From a bacterium (GTDB lineage: Bacteria; Zhuqueibacterota; Zhuqueibacteria; Residuimicrobiales; Krinioviventaceae), in the NCBI GenBank assembly GCA_029561455.1, contig JAKQIY010000068.1, positions 372,001-436,000 on the forward strand: a DNA stretch of 64,000 nt. The letters are read 5' to 3'. The translations under genes were made by a program, and so were the position numbers. This document shows positions 18,199 through 27,536 of the stretch, piece after piece (position 1 is the first letter of the stretch; each line of letters begins with the position of its first letter). The notes beneath the pieces were generated by a model, which made no database searches, was not told where the DNA came from, and saw only the letters and a program-made list of their open reading frames with translations.

Positions 18199-20495
18199 TG
18201 ATAAAGATCAAAAATCTCTCCATAAAAAGTAAATTGCTCGGACTGGTTTTATCGGTTTCTTTTACCATGCTCGTTCTTGGTTTTTCGTTTGTAATTATTA
18301 ACTATGTTTTAACTCTGAAAAAGAACATGGTAATCAACATTATGATCAATGCCAAATTGATTGGCGAATACAGTGTCGCCCCCATGATGTTCGATCAACG
18401 CGAAGGCGCCCAGGAAATTTTGGAAAAGTTACAAACAATACCTTCAATCGTTAATGGTTATATTTTTTATAAAAATGGTGAATTGTTTGCATCCTATCAA
18501 ACCAATAAACATATAACAATAGATCAAAATCTTATCAGGGAACCGGGGTATCTATTTAAAAACAAATATTTACACGCAACAAGACAGATCATCTATCATA
18601 ATACAAACTATGGAACAATTTACCTGGTGGCTACTACAGGTGAATTGAATAATACTATTCTTCGTTATCTGTTCATGATGCTGATTGTTTTAATTGTTCT
18701 CTTTATCATTACCTACTATTTGGCTTTAAAACTGCAAAATATAATATCGCAGCCATTACAAACACTGGTCGAAACTACTCAGACTATATCTAGGGAAAGT
18801 GATTATTCTATACGTGTATCCAAGTATGGCAATGATGAAATCGGACAGCTCTATGATGAATTTAACGAAATGCTAAAACAAATTCAGGAAAGAGAAATCG
18901 CCCGGAATATGGCCGAAAAAGCAGTGCGCGACAGTGAATTCCGCTATCGTACTTTATTTCAGCTCTCTCCCATTCCTATATTTGTTCATAGTAAAGATCA
19001 TTTTGTTTTTATAAACAATGCGGCTATCGCAACGTTAGGTGGACAAACCTCCGGTGAATTTATTGGTAAATCAATTTATGATATTATTTTACCGGATATT
19101 TTCACTGCAGATGAGCTAACCCCTAGAACTGGTGAAAAGTCTGGGCTAACTGAAAAAAAATACTTACGGCTTGACAATCAAATAATTTATGTTGAATCTG
19201 TAGAAAGTCAAATTGAATACAAGGGCGCCCCTGCCGCCCAGGTTGTTTTCCAGGATATTACAGATAGGAAAAAGGCCGAACAGGAAATTCTTAAACTGAA
19301 TGAGGAACTTGAAAAAAGAGTTCAAATCCGTACCGACCAGCTGAAAAAGATCAACATTAATCTGAAAAAGGAAATACGTAACCGCAAGTATGTTGAAAAA
19401 AACTTGCGTGAAAGTGAAGAACGGTTCAGGGCAATTTTTGAATCCACCTCCGATGGCATAGTAGTTTGGGATCGAAACTATATTTGTCTGTATGCAAACC
19501 AGGCATTTTATAAATATATCGGTATGGAAAAGAAAAAGATCACCGGTAAAAGCCTTGATACCGGCTTGGGACATTTTATTGATTACAGTTCCAATTGGCG
19601 GCAAAGAATTAACCAGGTTTTAAATAGCGGCCAACCGGTATGGGCGGAAGATAATACGATAATAAATAATAAGCAAGTTTTTGGCGAATCAATTCTCTCA
19701 CCGATACGGAATGAAGACGGTGAAATCTTTGCCGTGGGTATAATTTATCGTGATATCACGGAACGGAAATTATACGAAGAAAAAATCAAAAATTACGCCG
19801 CTAAACTTGAGGATGCCAATAAAGAACTGGAAGCATTTTCCTATTCCGTTTCCCATGATTTACGTGCGCCGCTCCGTTCAATTGACGCTTTTTCCAAAAT
19901 CGTGCTGGAGGAAGAATTGCCCCGCCTTTCGGATAACGGCAAGAAATACCTGCAAATAGTGCGCGATAATGCGAAGCAGATGGACCTGCTCATCAAAGAT
20001 TTACTCGATTTTTCACGTTTGGGAAGAAAACCGCTGGTCAAACAAAGTGTGAATATCAGGGAACTGGTAGAGTTTACGGTAAAAGAGTTGAGTACAAATT
20101 ACGCATCTCAAAATCCGGCGGTTATTCAAGAACCGTCATTAGATGTGCAAGTTAAAGCGGACGCCTCTTTGCTTAAACAGGTTTTTGTAAATATAATTGA
20201 TAATGCTTTCAAATACTCCAGTAAAAATCCCAATCCAATTATCACAATCGGCACATTTAAACAAAACAATGAACTCGTCTGTTTTGTAAAAGACAATGGT
20301 GTGGGTTTTGACATGCGATATGCCGATAAATTATTCGGTGTATTTCAAAGACTGCATAGAAGCGATGAATTTTCCGGAACTGGCGTAGGCTTGGCTATTG
20401 TTAACAGAATCATTACCCGCCATGGCGGTAAAATATGGGCCGAATCGGAAGTGAACTTTGGTACTACTTTTTATTTTACTGTGAGTGATAACTAG
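18198..20495 (+). CDS. Membrane sensor histidine kinase (CHASE8-HAMP-PAS-PAS-HisKA-HATPase)
   Basis: 765 residues from ATG 18198. TM1 (about 12-34), a small periplasmic CHASE8-like domain (to about 155), TM2, HAMP, PAS, a coiled coil, a second PAS, HisKA with His553 in SVSHDLRAPLRSIDAFSK, and HATPase_c with N box NIIDNAFKYSS, DNGVGFDM and GTGVGLAIVNRI. No receiver domain. ATG is set 6 nt after GGAGG; a TTG at 18195 is less well spaced. The start shares one base with the YfiR-like stop, so translation is coupled. The cognate response regulator may be the next gene, which has two receiver domains. Confidence 0.93.
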   Translation: MIKIKNLSIKSKLLGLVLSVSFTMLVLGFSFVIINYVLTLKKNMVINIMINAKLIGEYSVAPMMFDQREGAQEILEKLQTIPSIVNGYIFYKNGELFASYQTNKHITIDQNLIREPGYLFKNKYLHATRQIIYHNTNYGTIYLVATTGELNNTILRYLFMMLIVLIVLFIITYYLALKLQNIISQPLQTLVETTQTISRESDYSIRVSKYGNDEIGQLYDEFNEMLKQIQEREIARNMAEKAVRDSEFRYRTLFQLSPIPIFVHSKDHFVFINNAAIATLGGQTSGEFIGKSIYDIILPDIFTADELTPRTGEKSGLTEKKYLRLDNQIIYVESVESQIEYKGAPAAQVVFQDITDRKKAEQEILKLNEELEKRVQIRTDQLKKININLKKEIRNRKYVEKNLRESEERFRAIFESTSDGIVVWDRNYICLYANQAFYKYIGMEKKKITGKSLDTGLGHFIDYSSNWRQRINQVLNSGQPVWAEDNTIINNKQVFGESILSPIRNEDGEIFAVGIIYRDITERKLYEEKIKNYAAKLEDANKELEAFSYSVSHDLRAPLRSIDAFSKIVLEEELPRLSDNGKKYLQIVRDNAKQMDLLIKDLLDFSRLGRKPLVKQSVNIRELVEFTVKELSTNYASQNPAVIQEPSLDVQVKADASLLKQVFVNIIDNAFKYSSKNPNPIITIGTFKQNNELVCFVKDNGVGFDMRYADKLFGVFQRLHRSDEFSGTGVGLAIVNRIITRHGGKIWAESEVNFGTTFYFTVSDN

Positions 20496-20563
20496 AAAAA
20501 CTACTTTACTGGAATGAAATTAATAAATATCAGGAATTTTATTATTTCGTTTTTGTTAATTAA

Positions 20564-23242
20564 ATGACAAAACAATTTAATTCTCAGGAACCCGCTTTGT
20601 CCGATTCTACTCAAAATATTAAAATTCTGTTGCTTGAAGATAATCCTTATGATATCGAGTTAACCAAGCGGGAACTCTACAAGGCCAATATTCATTTCTC
20701 CCTGGAACAAGTTAATAACAAAGAAGCCTTTGTAAACGCTTTGACCGCTACGAAACCCGATATTATACTGGCCGATTATAATCTCCCCCAATTTAATGGC
20801 TTGACCGCTCTTGAAATCACCAAAGCTCTTGATCCATCAATTCCATTTATTATTGTTACAGGAGCAATTGCTGAAGAAACAGCCGCAGAAACGATCAAAA
20901 TGGGGGCATGGGATTTTGTTGTCAAGGAAAGATTATTCCGGCTGGGGCCGGTAGTTATTAATGCAATTAAACAAAAACAGGAAAACGAGAAAAAACAACA
21001 GATTGAAAAAGCGCTGGTTGAAAATGAAATACTATTGTCTGCTTTTATGAATTCTGTAACTGACGGCTTTTCCCTTTATGATTCAGAATTAAGAATTTTA
21101 AAATATAATCAAACCTCAAAATGGTTTTTCAGTCCGGGCATTTCGATGATCGATGGGAAAAGTATACTGGAAATATCGCCATCGGTAAAAACATCAGGAC
21201 GTTATGAAAATTATCTTAAAGTCATCAAAACCGGCATCCCTTATAATACGGAAGCGATTATCGACCATCAGCAAATGGGGCAGCTCTTTTTGCAAATAAA
21301 GGCATTCAAAGTCGGAAATTATCTGGGTATTATTTCAACAGATATAACCGAACAAAAAAAAGCGGAAAACGCCCTGCGGATCAGCGAAGAGCAATACAGA
21401 ACCCTGGTGGAAGGTTCAGGCCAGCCGATTTGTATGATTGATGAAAACGGACAAATATTGTTTGTAAACCAGATAGCCGCCTCTTATATCAATAAAAAAC
21501 AGGATGAACTGGCCGGCAACAACATTAGTAATATTCTGCCCGAACAAATTGCAAATTTTTATTTAAGCATCATTAAAAAAGCTATTCAGCAGAATCAACT
21601 TATTGTTAATGAAAATAAAGTACCGATTGGTAATGATTATTACTGGCTGGAAACCCGGATTTTTCCAATTAAAAAAGATCATAACAGCATTCATTCGGCA
21701 TTGGTTTTTATTTTGGATATTAATGAAAGGAAGAAATCGGAAGAAGAAAGAAACCTGCTCTATACAGCGTTTAACCATACCTATGAAATAGTGATCATTA
21801 CAGATCAGCATTTTATTATTCAATATGTTAATCCGGCTTTTGAGAGACTAACTGGTTTTTCCCGTGAATCGGTTATCGGCCAAAACACCGATATTTTACA
21901 ATATCCGATACAAGACAAGAGTATCCATGATGAAATAACAGCTACAATAAAACAGGGTAATATCTGGCGTGGCCATCTCACTGCAGGAAAAATTGATAAC
22001 AGCGCCTTTGAGGCGGAAACAACCATAGCCTCGGTTTTGAATGATGCAGGCATCATAACCAATTATGTTATCGTCATCCGCGATGTTACAGAAGAAAAAA
22101 AGCTGGAACTGCAATTACGTAAATCACAAAAACTGGAAACGATCGGCACGCTTGCCGGTGGAATTGCCCATGATTTTAATAATATCCTGGTACCGATCAT
22201 AGGTTATTCAGAATTACTGACGGAAAAAATTGATCCTGAAACCCCGGAATATACTTTTTTAGATCATATCCTCAAAGCCGGAGCTCGCGCCAAAGACCTG
22301 ATCAACCAAATTTTGACCTTTAGTCGTCGTGTTGAACAGGAACGCCGACCAATTTATGTGCAAACGATTTTAAAAGAGGTTATAAAATTACTACGCGCAT
22401 CCATTCCGACGAGTATTGAAATTCGTCAAAAAATTAATACCAATTGCGATACCGTGCTGGCCGATCCCACTCAACTGCACCAGGTGGTTATGAATTTGTG
22501 TGTCAATGCCTTTTATGCAATGCGCAAAGAAGGTGGAACGTTGACCATTGAATTGGATATGTATGAATTAAAGGATGATACAGGTAAATTAAACCTGCCC
22601 AAAGGAGCTTATGTAAAACTTTTCGTCAGCGACACCGGCGAAGGAATGGATCAGACTATACTGGAAAGGATATTTGAACCTTTTTTTACTACCAAACGGA
22701 ATAATGAAGGCACCGGCCTCGGCCTTTCGGTTGTTCATGGTATTGTTTTAAGCCATGAAGGTGAAATTGTGGTTGAGAGTCAACCAAATGTTGGCACATC
22801 CTTTACAATCTATCTACCGGCTTACGCTAGTCCACAGCAGGAAAAAGTGGAAAATACCGAGTTACCCAAAGGACATGAACGAATTTTATTCGTTGACGAT
22901 GAAGAAGAAATTGTCGAACTGAATTTACAAATTCTTGAACAGTTGGGGTATCAGACTACCGTTACCTCCAGCAGTCTTGAAGCGTTGGAAATATTTCAAG
23001 CCCAGCCCGATCAATATGACCTGTTGTTTACCGATTATACCATGCCGAAAATGAATGGCCTGAAACTTGCCCAGGAAGTGAGCAAAATAAAACCGGGGAT
23101 ACCTATTATACTGTGCACCGGGTATAGCGAGAATGTTACCCATGAACAAGCACAAGCTCTAGGTATTAAAGAATTTGTCTTTAAACCATTAACAATGAGT
23201 TCCATTGCCCAGATCATTCGCCGGGCTCTGGATGACCGATAA
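20564..23242 (+). CDS. Hybrid histidine kinase (REC-PAS3-HisKA-HATPase-REC)
   Basis: 892 residues, no membrane segment. N-terminal receiver (ILLLEDNPYDIEL, phosphoacceptor Asp71 in ILADYNLPQ), three PAS domains between about 150 and 515 (the first begins NEILLSAFMNSVTDGFSLY), HisKA with His536 in GTLAGGIAHDFNNILVPI, HATPase_c (DTGEGMDQTI, EGTGLGLSVVHGI), and a C-terminal receiver (ILFVDDEEEIVELN, Asp in LLFTDYTMPKMNG). It sits 68 bp after the membrane kinase on the same strand, so its N-terminal receiver is a plausible phosphorylation target of that kinase. No DNA-binding output in either protein. Confidence 0.93.
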   Translation: MTKQFNSQEPALSDSTQNIKILLLEDNPYDIELTKRELYKANIHFSLEQVNNKEAFVNALTATKPDIILADYNLPQFNGLTALEITKALDPSIPFIIVTGAIAEETAAETIKMGAWDFVVKERLFRLGPVVINAIKQKQENEKKQQIEKALVENEILLSAFMNSVTDGFSLYDSELRILKYNQTSKWFFSPGISMIDGKSILEISPSVKTSGRYENYLKVIKTGIPYNTEAIIDHQQMGQLFLQIKAFKVGNYLGIISTDITEQKKAENALRISEEQYRTLVEGSGQPICMIDENGQILFVNQIAASYINKKQDELAGNNISNILPEQIANFYLSIIKKAIQQNQLIVNENKVPIGNDYYWLETRIFPIKKDHNSIHSALVFILDINERKKSEEERNLLYTAFNHTYEIVIITDQHFIIQYVNPAFERLTGFSRESVIGQNTDILQYPIQDKSIHDEITATIKQGNIWRGHLTAGKIDNSAFEAETTIASVLNDAGIITNYVIVIRDVTEEKKLELQLRKSQKLETIGTLAGGIAHDFNNILVPIIGYSELLTEKIDPETPEYTFLDHILKAGARAKDLINQILTFSRRVEQERRPIYVQTILKEVIKLLRASIPTSIEIRQKINTNCDTVLADPTQLHQVVMNLCVNAFYAMRKEGGTLTIELDMYELKDDTGKLNLPKGAYVKLFVSDTGEGMDQTILERIFEPFFTTKRNNEGTGLGLSVVHGIVLSHEGEIVVESQPNVGTSFTIYLPAYASPQQEKVENTELPKGHERILFVDDEEEIVELNLQILEQLGYQTTVTSSSLEALEIFQAQPDQYDLLFTDYTMPKMNGLKLAQEVSKIKPGIPIILCTGYSENVTHEQAQALGIKEFVFKPLTMSSIAQIIRRALDDR

Positions 23243-23244
23243 AT

Positions 23245-23937
23245 TTATAACCGCGATGATAAATGTAAACGCGCTTTCTCCACGTACTCGCTATATGGAT
23301 ATTCATTGATCAACTTGTTAAAATATAACCTGGCGTTCATTTTATCCTGCATTTTATAATAACATCTGCCGATCATCATAACCGCATCATCATTTTTATC
23401 AGAAGTTCCCATTGTCAAAACTTTTTGAAATGTTTCCAGGGCAGCAGCATAATTTTCCTGGCCAAAATAACACTCGCCGATCCAGTAATGACAATTAATT
23501 TTAAAAGTGTTGGAGGGGTACTCGGAGATTAGCGTATTAAATTCTCGCATAGCCTCGGTATATTTTTCCCTATGATATAAAGACATGGCGTTTTCGTAAC
23601 GTTGTACATAATCACTGGTATTTATACCAGGTTGCTGGGGTAAAGGTGCAATTGTAGTCGTTTGTACTTCCGGCACTTTTGCCGGGGGTTTTATTTGCTC
23701 AACAGAATCGTTGGCAACTGTAGAGGCTGAAGAATCCGGTTTGGGAGTGTATACCGTAGTATCCATTTGGGTATTCTGGACTATCCCAGGTATTGACGAT
23801 ACATTTTTAGTGGATTTCTTTTGCCAAAAGAATACAATGACCAATGCAATAACTAATAAAAACATTAAAAATGGTACAACTGGAATCCCTTTCTTTTTAG
23901 GGATTTTGGGGGGATTGGGTTTAATAGTTCCTGTCAT
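23245..23937 (-). CDS. Membrane-anchored TPR protein, CpoB/YbgF-like
   Basis: A 230-residue protein with a cytoplasmic basic start, one transmembrane segment (PVVPFLMFLLVIALVIVFFW, about 21-40), a Thr/Pro-rich linker, and three C-terminal tetratricopeptide repeats (YENAMSLYHREKYTEAMREF, CHYWIGECYFGQENYAAALETF, MIGRCYYKMQDKMNARLYF). The repeat set matches the C-terminal module of YbgF/CpoB, which coordinates envelope constriction. The membrane anchor in place of a cleaved signal peptide differs from CpoB. Its stop is only 2 bp from the stop of the convergent hybrid kinase. AAAGGA precedes the ATG. Confidence 0.8.
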   Translation of the reverse strand: MTGTIKPNPPKIPKKKGIPVVPFLMFLLVIALVIVFFWQKKSTKNVSSIPGIVQNTQMDTTVYTPKPDSSASTVANDSVEQIKPPAKVPEVQTTTIAPLPQQPGINTSDYVQRYENAMSLYHREKYTEAMREFNTLISEYPSNTFKINCHYWIGECYFGQENYAAALETFQKVLTMGTSDKNDDAVMMIGRCYYKMQDKMNARLYFNKLINEYPYSEYVEKARLHLSSRL

Positions 23938-24408
23938 TCTCGTATCCTTTTAATGATTGCGATTGTTTTTAAATAAATCCGGGCCATCTGTGTCTACAGT
24001 TTCACACTAAACGGATTTACAAGCGTTATGCAAGCATTGCATTATATTAACAACTTTACAGGTATTTTACATTTCAATCAATGCACAATAATATATTTGT
24101 AACTCTGAAATTTAATTTTAATTATTATAAATGCAAGCGAAATTTCATAATTATTATAAATAAATCTGGAAAAAAAGAAATTCACCTGCCGGGGTAACTG
24201 AACACTCTAATTGACAAAGTAATTTTCAGTGTTCGATCAGAATTCTAAAAGAACAAAAAAAATCTTTTTCTTGCAAAAAAACTTTTAATATAATATATTG
24301 CTTAATCGTTTAATTTTTTGAGTACATATTGAGTTCTTGTTACAAACAAGCGTTGTTTGCAAATCCTTTTCGCAATACTACTTTTCGCATCGACAGGATA
24401 ACTACTCT
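23938..24408. other. Intergenic region upstream of the cytochrome-SUMF1 gene
   Basis: A 471-bp AT-rich divergent gap. An inverted repeat, gaacact (24200-24206) and agtgttc (24228-24234), flanks a TTGACA (24211-24216) that could be a -35 element, although no good -10 follows at the right distance. It may be an operator for the redox operon. No gene seen. Confidence 0.4.
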
Positions 24409-25971
24409 ATGGCAATTAAAACACCCTTCACCCGTTTATCTCTACTGAAACCAAAAAAAATTCCCTTGTTCAAATCCTCCGGTCAGATTCTTTTTTTAAC
24501 CGGCGTTCTGATCGGAGTAGTGATAATTATCCTTTTTAACCTGATGATAAAACACACATCCACAAATGAATTTTGTGAAATTTGCCATGTCCATCCACAT
24601 GCGACTATCAGTTGGAAGCAGGGGCCGCATTACGATAATGCCCGTGGCATTGCGGTTACCTGTGTAGAATGTCACCTTCCTCCTGGCGGCAGCCTGCACT
24701 ATTATACCGAAAAAGCCAGGCTTGGTGCAAAGGATGCTTATGGCAAGTTATTCAAGGATATTTCAAAAATTAACTGGGATGCAAAATCAACAGTTGAACA
24801 TGCTGCTAGTTTTACTTATAATGAATCATGTGTGCGCTGTCATTCCAATCTTTTTCCCATCGGCCTTACTACCAAAGGTCAGGATGCGCATCTTTATTAT
24901 ACACAGCAAAAAGATGACGAACTATTATGCATCAACTGTCATTTGCATACCGGTCATTACTCCGACGAAGCACAGCAGGAATTTGATTTTCGCAAATCTA
25001 CCGGTAAAGCAACCGAAAAATATATCAAACCAGCACTAGTCACAGAATTTAAGGATTTTACGGAATTTATTCCCGGCAGCAACGTAAAGTTCGATATGAT
25101 AGCAATTCCCGGTGGAACGTTCAAGATGGGCAGTCCCGATAAAGAGCCGCTGCGCAGCGCCGATGAAGGCCCGCAAGCGCTGGTAGAGATTAGCCCATTC
25201 TGGATGGGTAAAATTGAAGTAAGCTGGGATGAATACGAAACCTTTTATGCTCAAACCTCACGCGAGGGACGTTCCGACACCCAGGTCAATATAGTGCGCG
25301 CCGGCAGTGGCATAGATGCGATTACCGGACCAACCCCTCCCTATGGCAATCCGGCGCAGGGTTATGGCAAGGAAGAACGTCCGGCCATTACTATGACCTG
25401 GTATGCGGCCAATATCTATTGTGAATGGCTGTCACAGGTTACCGGTAAAAAGTACCGCCTGCCTACCGAAGCCGAATGGGAATATGCCTGCCGCGGCGGC
25501 ACGGAAACAGCTTATTTCTTTGCCGGTAATCCCAAAAAATATACTGCAGAAAGTTTTTGGAATAAAATTTTCGGTCCGGATACTTCCGTCATCAACACAT
25601 ATATCATTTACAAGCAAAACAGCATTGGCAAGTCCCATTTACCTTCGCGGGTTAAAGGCAATTCGTTCGGATTGCTGCACATGACCGGCAATGTCAAGGA
25701 ATTCTGTTCGGACTGGTATTCGCCAAAGATATATGCCGACTATCAACAAAACGGACAGATTAAAAATCCAACCGGTCCGGTCTCCGGCGAGGAACGTGTG
25801 ATACGCGGCGGTTCCTATAAATCCGATGCCGCCCAGGTTCGTTCCGCCGCCCGCGATCATACCCTGTATAACAAATGGATGAAAACCGATCCGCAAATGC
25901 CAAAATCGTTATGGTGGTATTCGGACTGCAACGATGTCGGGTTCCGGGTAGTATGCGAGATAAGCAATTGA
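24409..25971 (+). CDS. Tetrahaem NapC/NrfH-like cytochrome c fused to a SUMF1 (FGE-sulfatase) domain
   Basis: 520 residues from ATG 24409. A cytoplasmic basic stretch and one TM (about 27-47) lead to four CXXCH haem sites at Cys56, Cys85, Cys141 and Cys174, the size and spacing of the NapC/NirT/NrfH quinol dehydrogenases that pass electrons from menaquinol to periplasmic partners. From about residue 226 follows a SUMF1/FGE-sulfatase domain (MIAIPGGTFKMGSP, YRLPTEAEWEYACRGG, HMTGNVKEFCSDWY, VIRGGSY, VGFRVVC). The two cysteines that catalyse formylglycine formation are absent, so this is probably a binding or structural domain. The next gene is a Tat-exported Gfo/Idh/MocA protein 42 bp on. I recall no characterised protein with this fusion. 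Confidence 0.92.
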   Translation: MAIKTPFTRLSLLKPKKIPLFKSSGQILFLTGVLIGVVIIILFNLMIKHTSTNEFCEICHVHPHATISWKQGPHYDNARGIAVTCVECHLPPGGSLHYYTEKARLGAKDAYGKLFKDISKINWDAKSTVEHAASFTYNESCVRCHSNLFPIGLTTKGQDAHLYYTQQKDDELLCINCHLHTGHYSDEAQQEFDFRKSTGKATEKYIKPALVTEFKDFTEFIPGSNVKFDMIAIPGGTFKMGSPDKEPLRSADEGPQALVEISPFWMGKIEVSWDEYETFYAQTSREGRSDTQVNIVRAGSGIDAITGPTPPYGNPAQGYGKEERPAITMTWYAANIYCEWLSQVTGKKYRLPTEAEWEYACRGGTETAYFFAGNPKKYTAESFWNKIFGPDTSVINTYIIYKQNSIGKSHLPSRVKGNSFGLLHMTGNVKEFCSDWYSPKIYADYQQNGQIKNPTGPVSGEERVIRGGSYKSDAAQVRSAARDHTLYNKWMKTDPQMPKSLWWYSDCNDVGFRVVCEISN

Positions 25972-26013
25972 TTGTAATATATTACACCAATTAAAAGTAG
26001 ACAGGAGAAAAAA

Positions 26014-27309
26014 ATGAAGGAACAAAAAACTGATTACTCACGCCGGAATTTTATCAGCACAGTAGCTGCCGCCGGCGCGGTTATGGTGGCTTGTAGTGGT
26101 AACAAAGTCAATACTGCACAAGTCCCGGCCTTTCTCGATCAGGCTCCGGATGGCAAAGAATTACGCGCCGGATTGATCGGCTGCGGCGGTCGTGGTTCAG
26201 GCGCTGCGCTGGATTTCCTGAATGCCGGTCCAAATCTTAAAATTGTAGCCCTGGCAGATGTATTCAAAGACAGACTCGATGACTGCAAGGGCAAACTGGC
26301 TAAAGAAAAAAATAATAGTGTTCCCGAAGAAAATTGCTTTCTCGGTTTTGACGCCTATCAAAAACTGGTTGAATGCAAGGATGTCGATGTTGTATTGATC
26401 GCCACTCCCCCGCATTTCCGGCCGATGCAGTTTGAAGCCGCAATTAATGCCAAAAAACATGTCTTTATGGAAAAACCGGTAGCAGTCGATCCGGTTGGCG
26501 CGCGCTCGATCATGGCCACTGCCAAAAAAGCCGAAGCATTGGGCTTGTGTGTGGTAACCGGCACTCAACGCCACCACCAGAGAGAGTATGTATCAACATA
26601 CAAACTGATCAAAGAAGGCGCGATTGGTGAAATCGTTTCTGCAAATTGTTATTGGAACCAGAACCAGCTCTGGTACAGAACCCGTCAAAGCGGCTGGACG
26701 GATATGGAATGGATGATCCGCGACTGGGTGAACTGGACCTGGCTCTCCGGCGATCATATTGTCGAGCAGCATGTCCACAACCTGGACGTCATCCACTGGT
26801 TCACCGGGCAAAAACCGGTCAAGGCAGTCGGTTTTGGCGCGCGGCAGCGGCGTGTCACCGGCGATCAATACGATATGTTCAGCGTTGATTTTACCTATGA
26901 AAGCGGTATGCATGTACACAGTATGTGCCGGCAAATCAATGGTTGCGTGAATAATGTTTCCGAATTTATCCGCGGTACCAAAGGCTCTTCCAACTGCGCC
27001 AACACGATATGGGATGCCCAGGGCAAGGAACTGTGGAAATATGCCGGTGAAGGCGACAAATCGCCGTATGTACAGGAACACATTGATTTTGTAACCGCTA
27101 TCCGCAACAATACCCCCATTAACGAAGCTGAAGCCACAGCCATTTCCACAATGGGCGCTGTTATGGGTCGCATTTCCGCTTATACCGGTAAAGAAGTGAC
27201 CTGGGAAGAAGTGATGAATTCAGATATGAAGCTGGAACCCAAAGAATACAAGATGGCAAATATTGGCGCCAAAGTTGTGATCCCGGTTCCGGGCAGTGAA
27301 AAAGACTGA
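26014..27309 (+). CDS. Tat-exported Gfo/Idh/MocA-family oxidoreductase (probable lipoprotein)
   Basis: 431 residues. The N terminus has a twin-arginine motif (YSRRNFIS, Arg10-Arg11), a hydrophobic stretch and a lipobox-like MVAC (Cys27), indicating export of the folded, cofactor-loaded protein. Rossmann motif GLIGCGGRGSG (54-63), catalytic EKP (Glu153-Lys154-Pro155), and EQHVHNLDVIHWFTG (His255, Asp258) mark an NAD(P)-dependent Gfo/Idh/MocA enzyme acting on sugars, cyclitols or related. Exported members include GH109-type glycosidases and 3-keto-glycoside pathway dehydrogenases. Placement behind a quinol-linked cytochrome suggests periplasmic redox on a sugar-like substrate (inference). AGGAG precedes the ATG. 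Confidence 0.93.
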   Translation: MKEQKTDYSRRNFISTVAAAGAVMVACSGNKVNTAQVPAFLDQAPDGKELRAGLIGCGGRGSGAALDFLNAGPNLKIVALADVFKDRLDDCKGKLAKEKNNSVPEENCFLGFDAYQKLVECKDVDVVLIATPPHFRPMQFEAAINAKKHVFMEKPVAVDPVGARSIMATAKKAEALGLCVVTGTQRHHQREYVSTYKLIKEGAIGEIVSANCYWNQNQLWYRTRQSGWTDMEWMIRDWVNWTWLSGDHIVEQHVHNLDVIHWFTGQKPVKAVGFGARQRRVTGDQYDMFSVDFTYESGMHVHSMCRQINGCVNNVSEFIRGTKGSSNCANTIWDAQGKELWKYAGEGDKSPYVQEHIDFVTAIRNNTPINEAEATAISTMGAVMGRISAYTGKEVTWEEVMNSDMKLEPKEYKMANIGAKVVIPVPGSEKD

Positions 27310-27316
27310 GGACGAT

Positions 27317-27345
27317 AAAAGCCCTGTGCAACACACAGGGCTTTT
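27317..27345 (+). terminator. Rho-independent terminator of the redox operon
   Basis: A perfect 12-bp stem, aaaagccctgtg (27317-27328) and cacagggctttt (27334-27345), with a 5-nt loop and a U tract, begins 8 bp after the oxidoreductase stop. Confidence 0.9.
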
Positions 27346-27414
27346 TAAGTTATATATGAGTCAAAATTAAACTTGACTCTTAACTAAAAATTGACTATTT
27401 TATATCACCGAAAT

Positions 27415-27488
<74 letters not shown>

Positions 27489-27494
27489 CTACTC

Positions 27495-27518
27495 AAGGAT
27501 CAACGCAAGTTGATCCTT
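27495..27518 (+). terminator. Rho-independent terminator of tRNA-fMet
   Basis: A 10-bp stem aaggatcaac/gttgatcctt with a GCAA tetraloop and a T run to 27522 starts 7 bp after the tRNA. It also sits just past the end of the convergent Roco gene. Confidence 0.9.
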
Positions 27519-27536
27519 TTTTGTTTGGGGGATATC

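Noticed and set aside
26593-27081. 162-codon minus-strand frame
   Set aside because: Antisense shadow of the Gfo/Idh/MocA gene, without RBS or domain.
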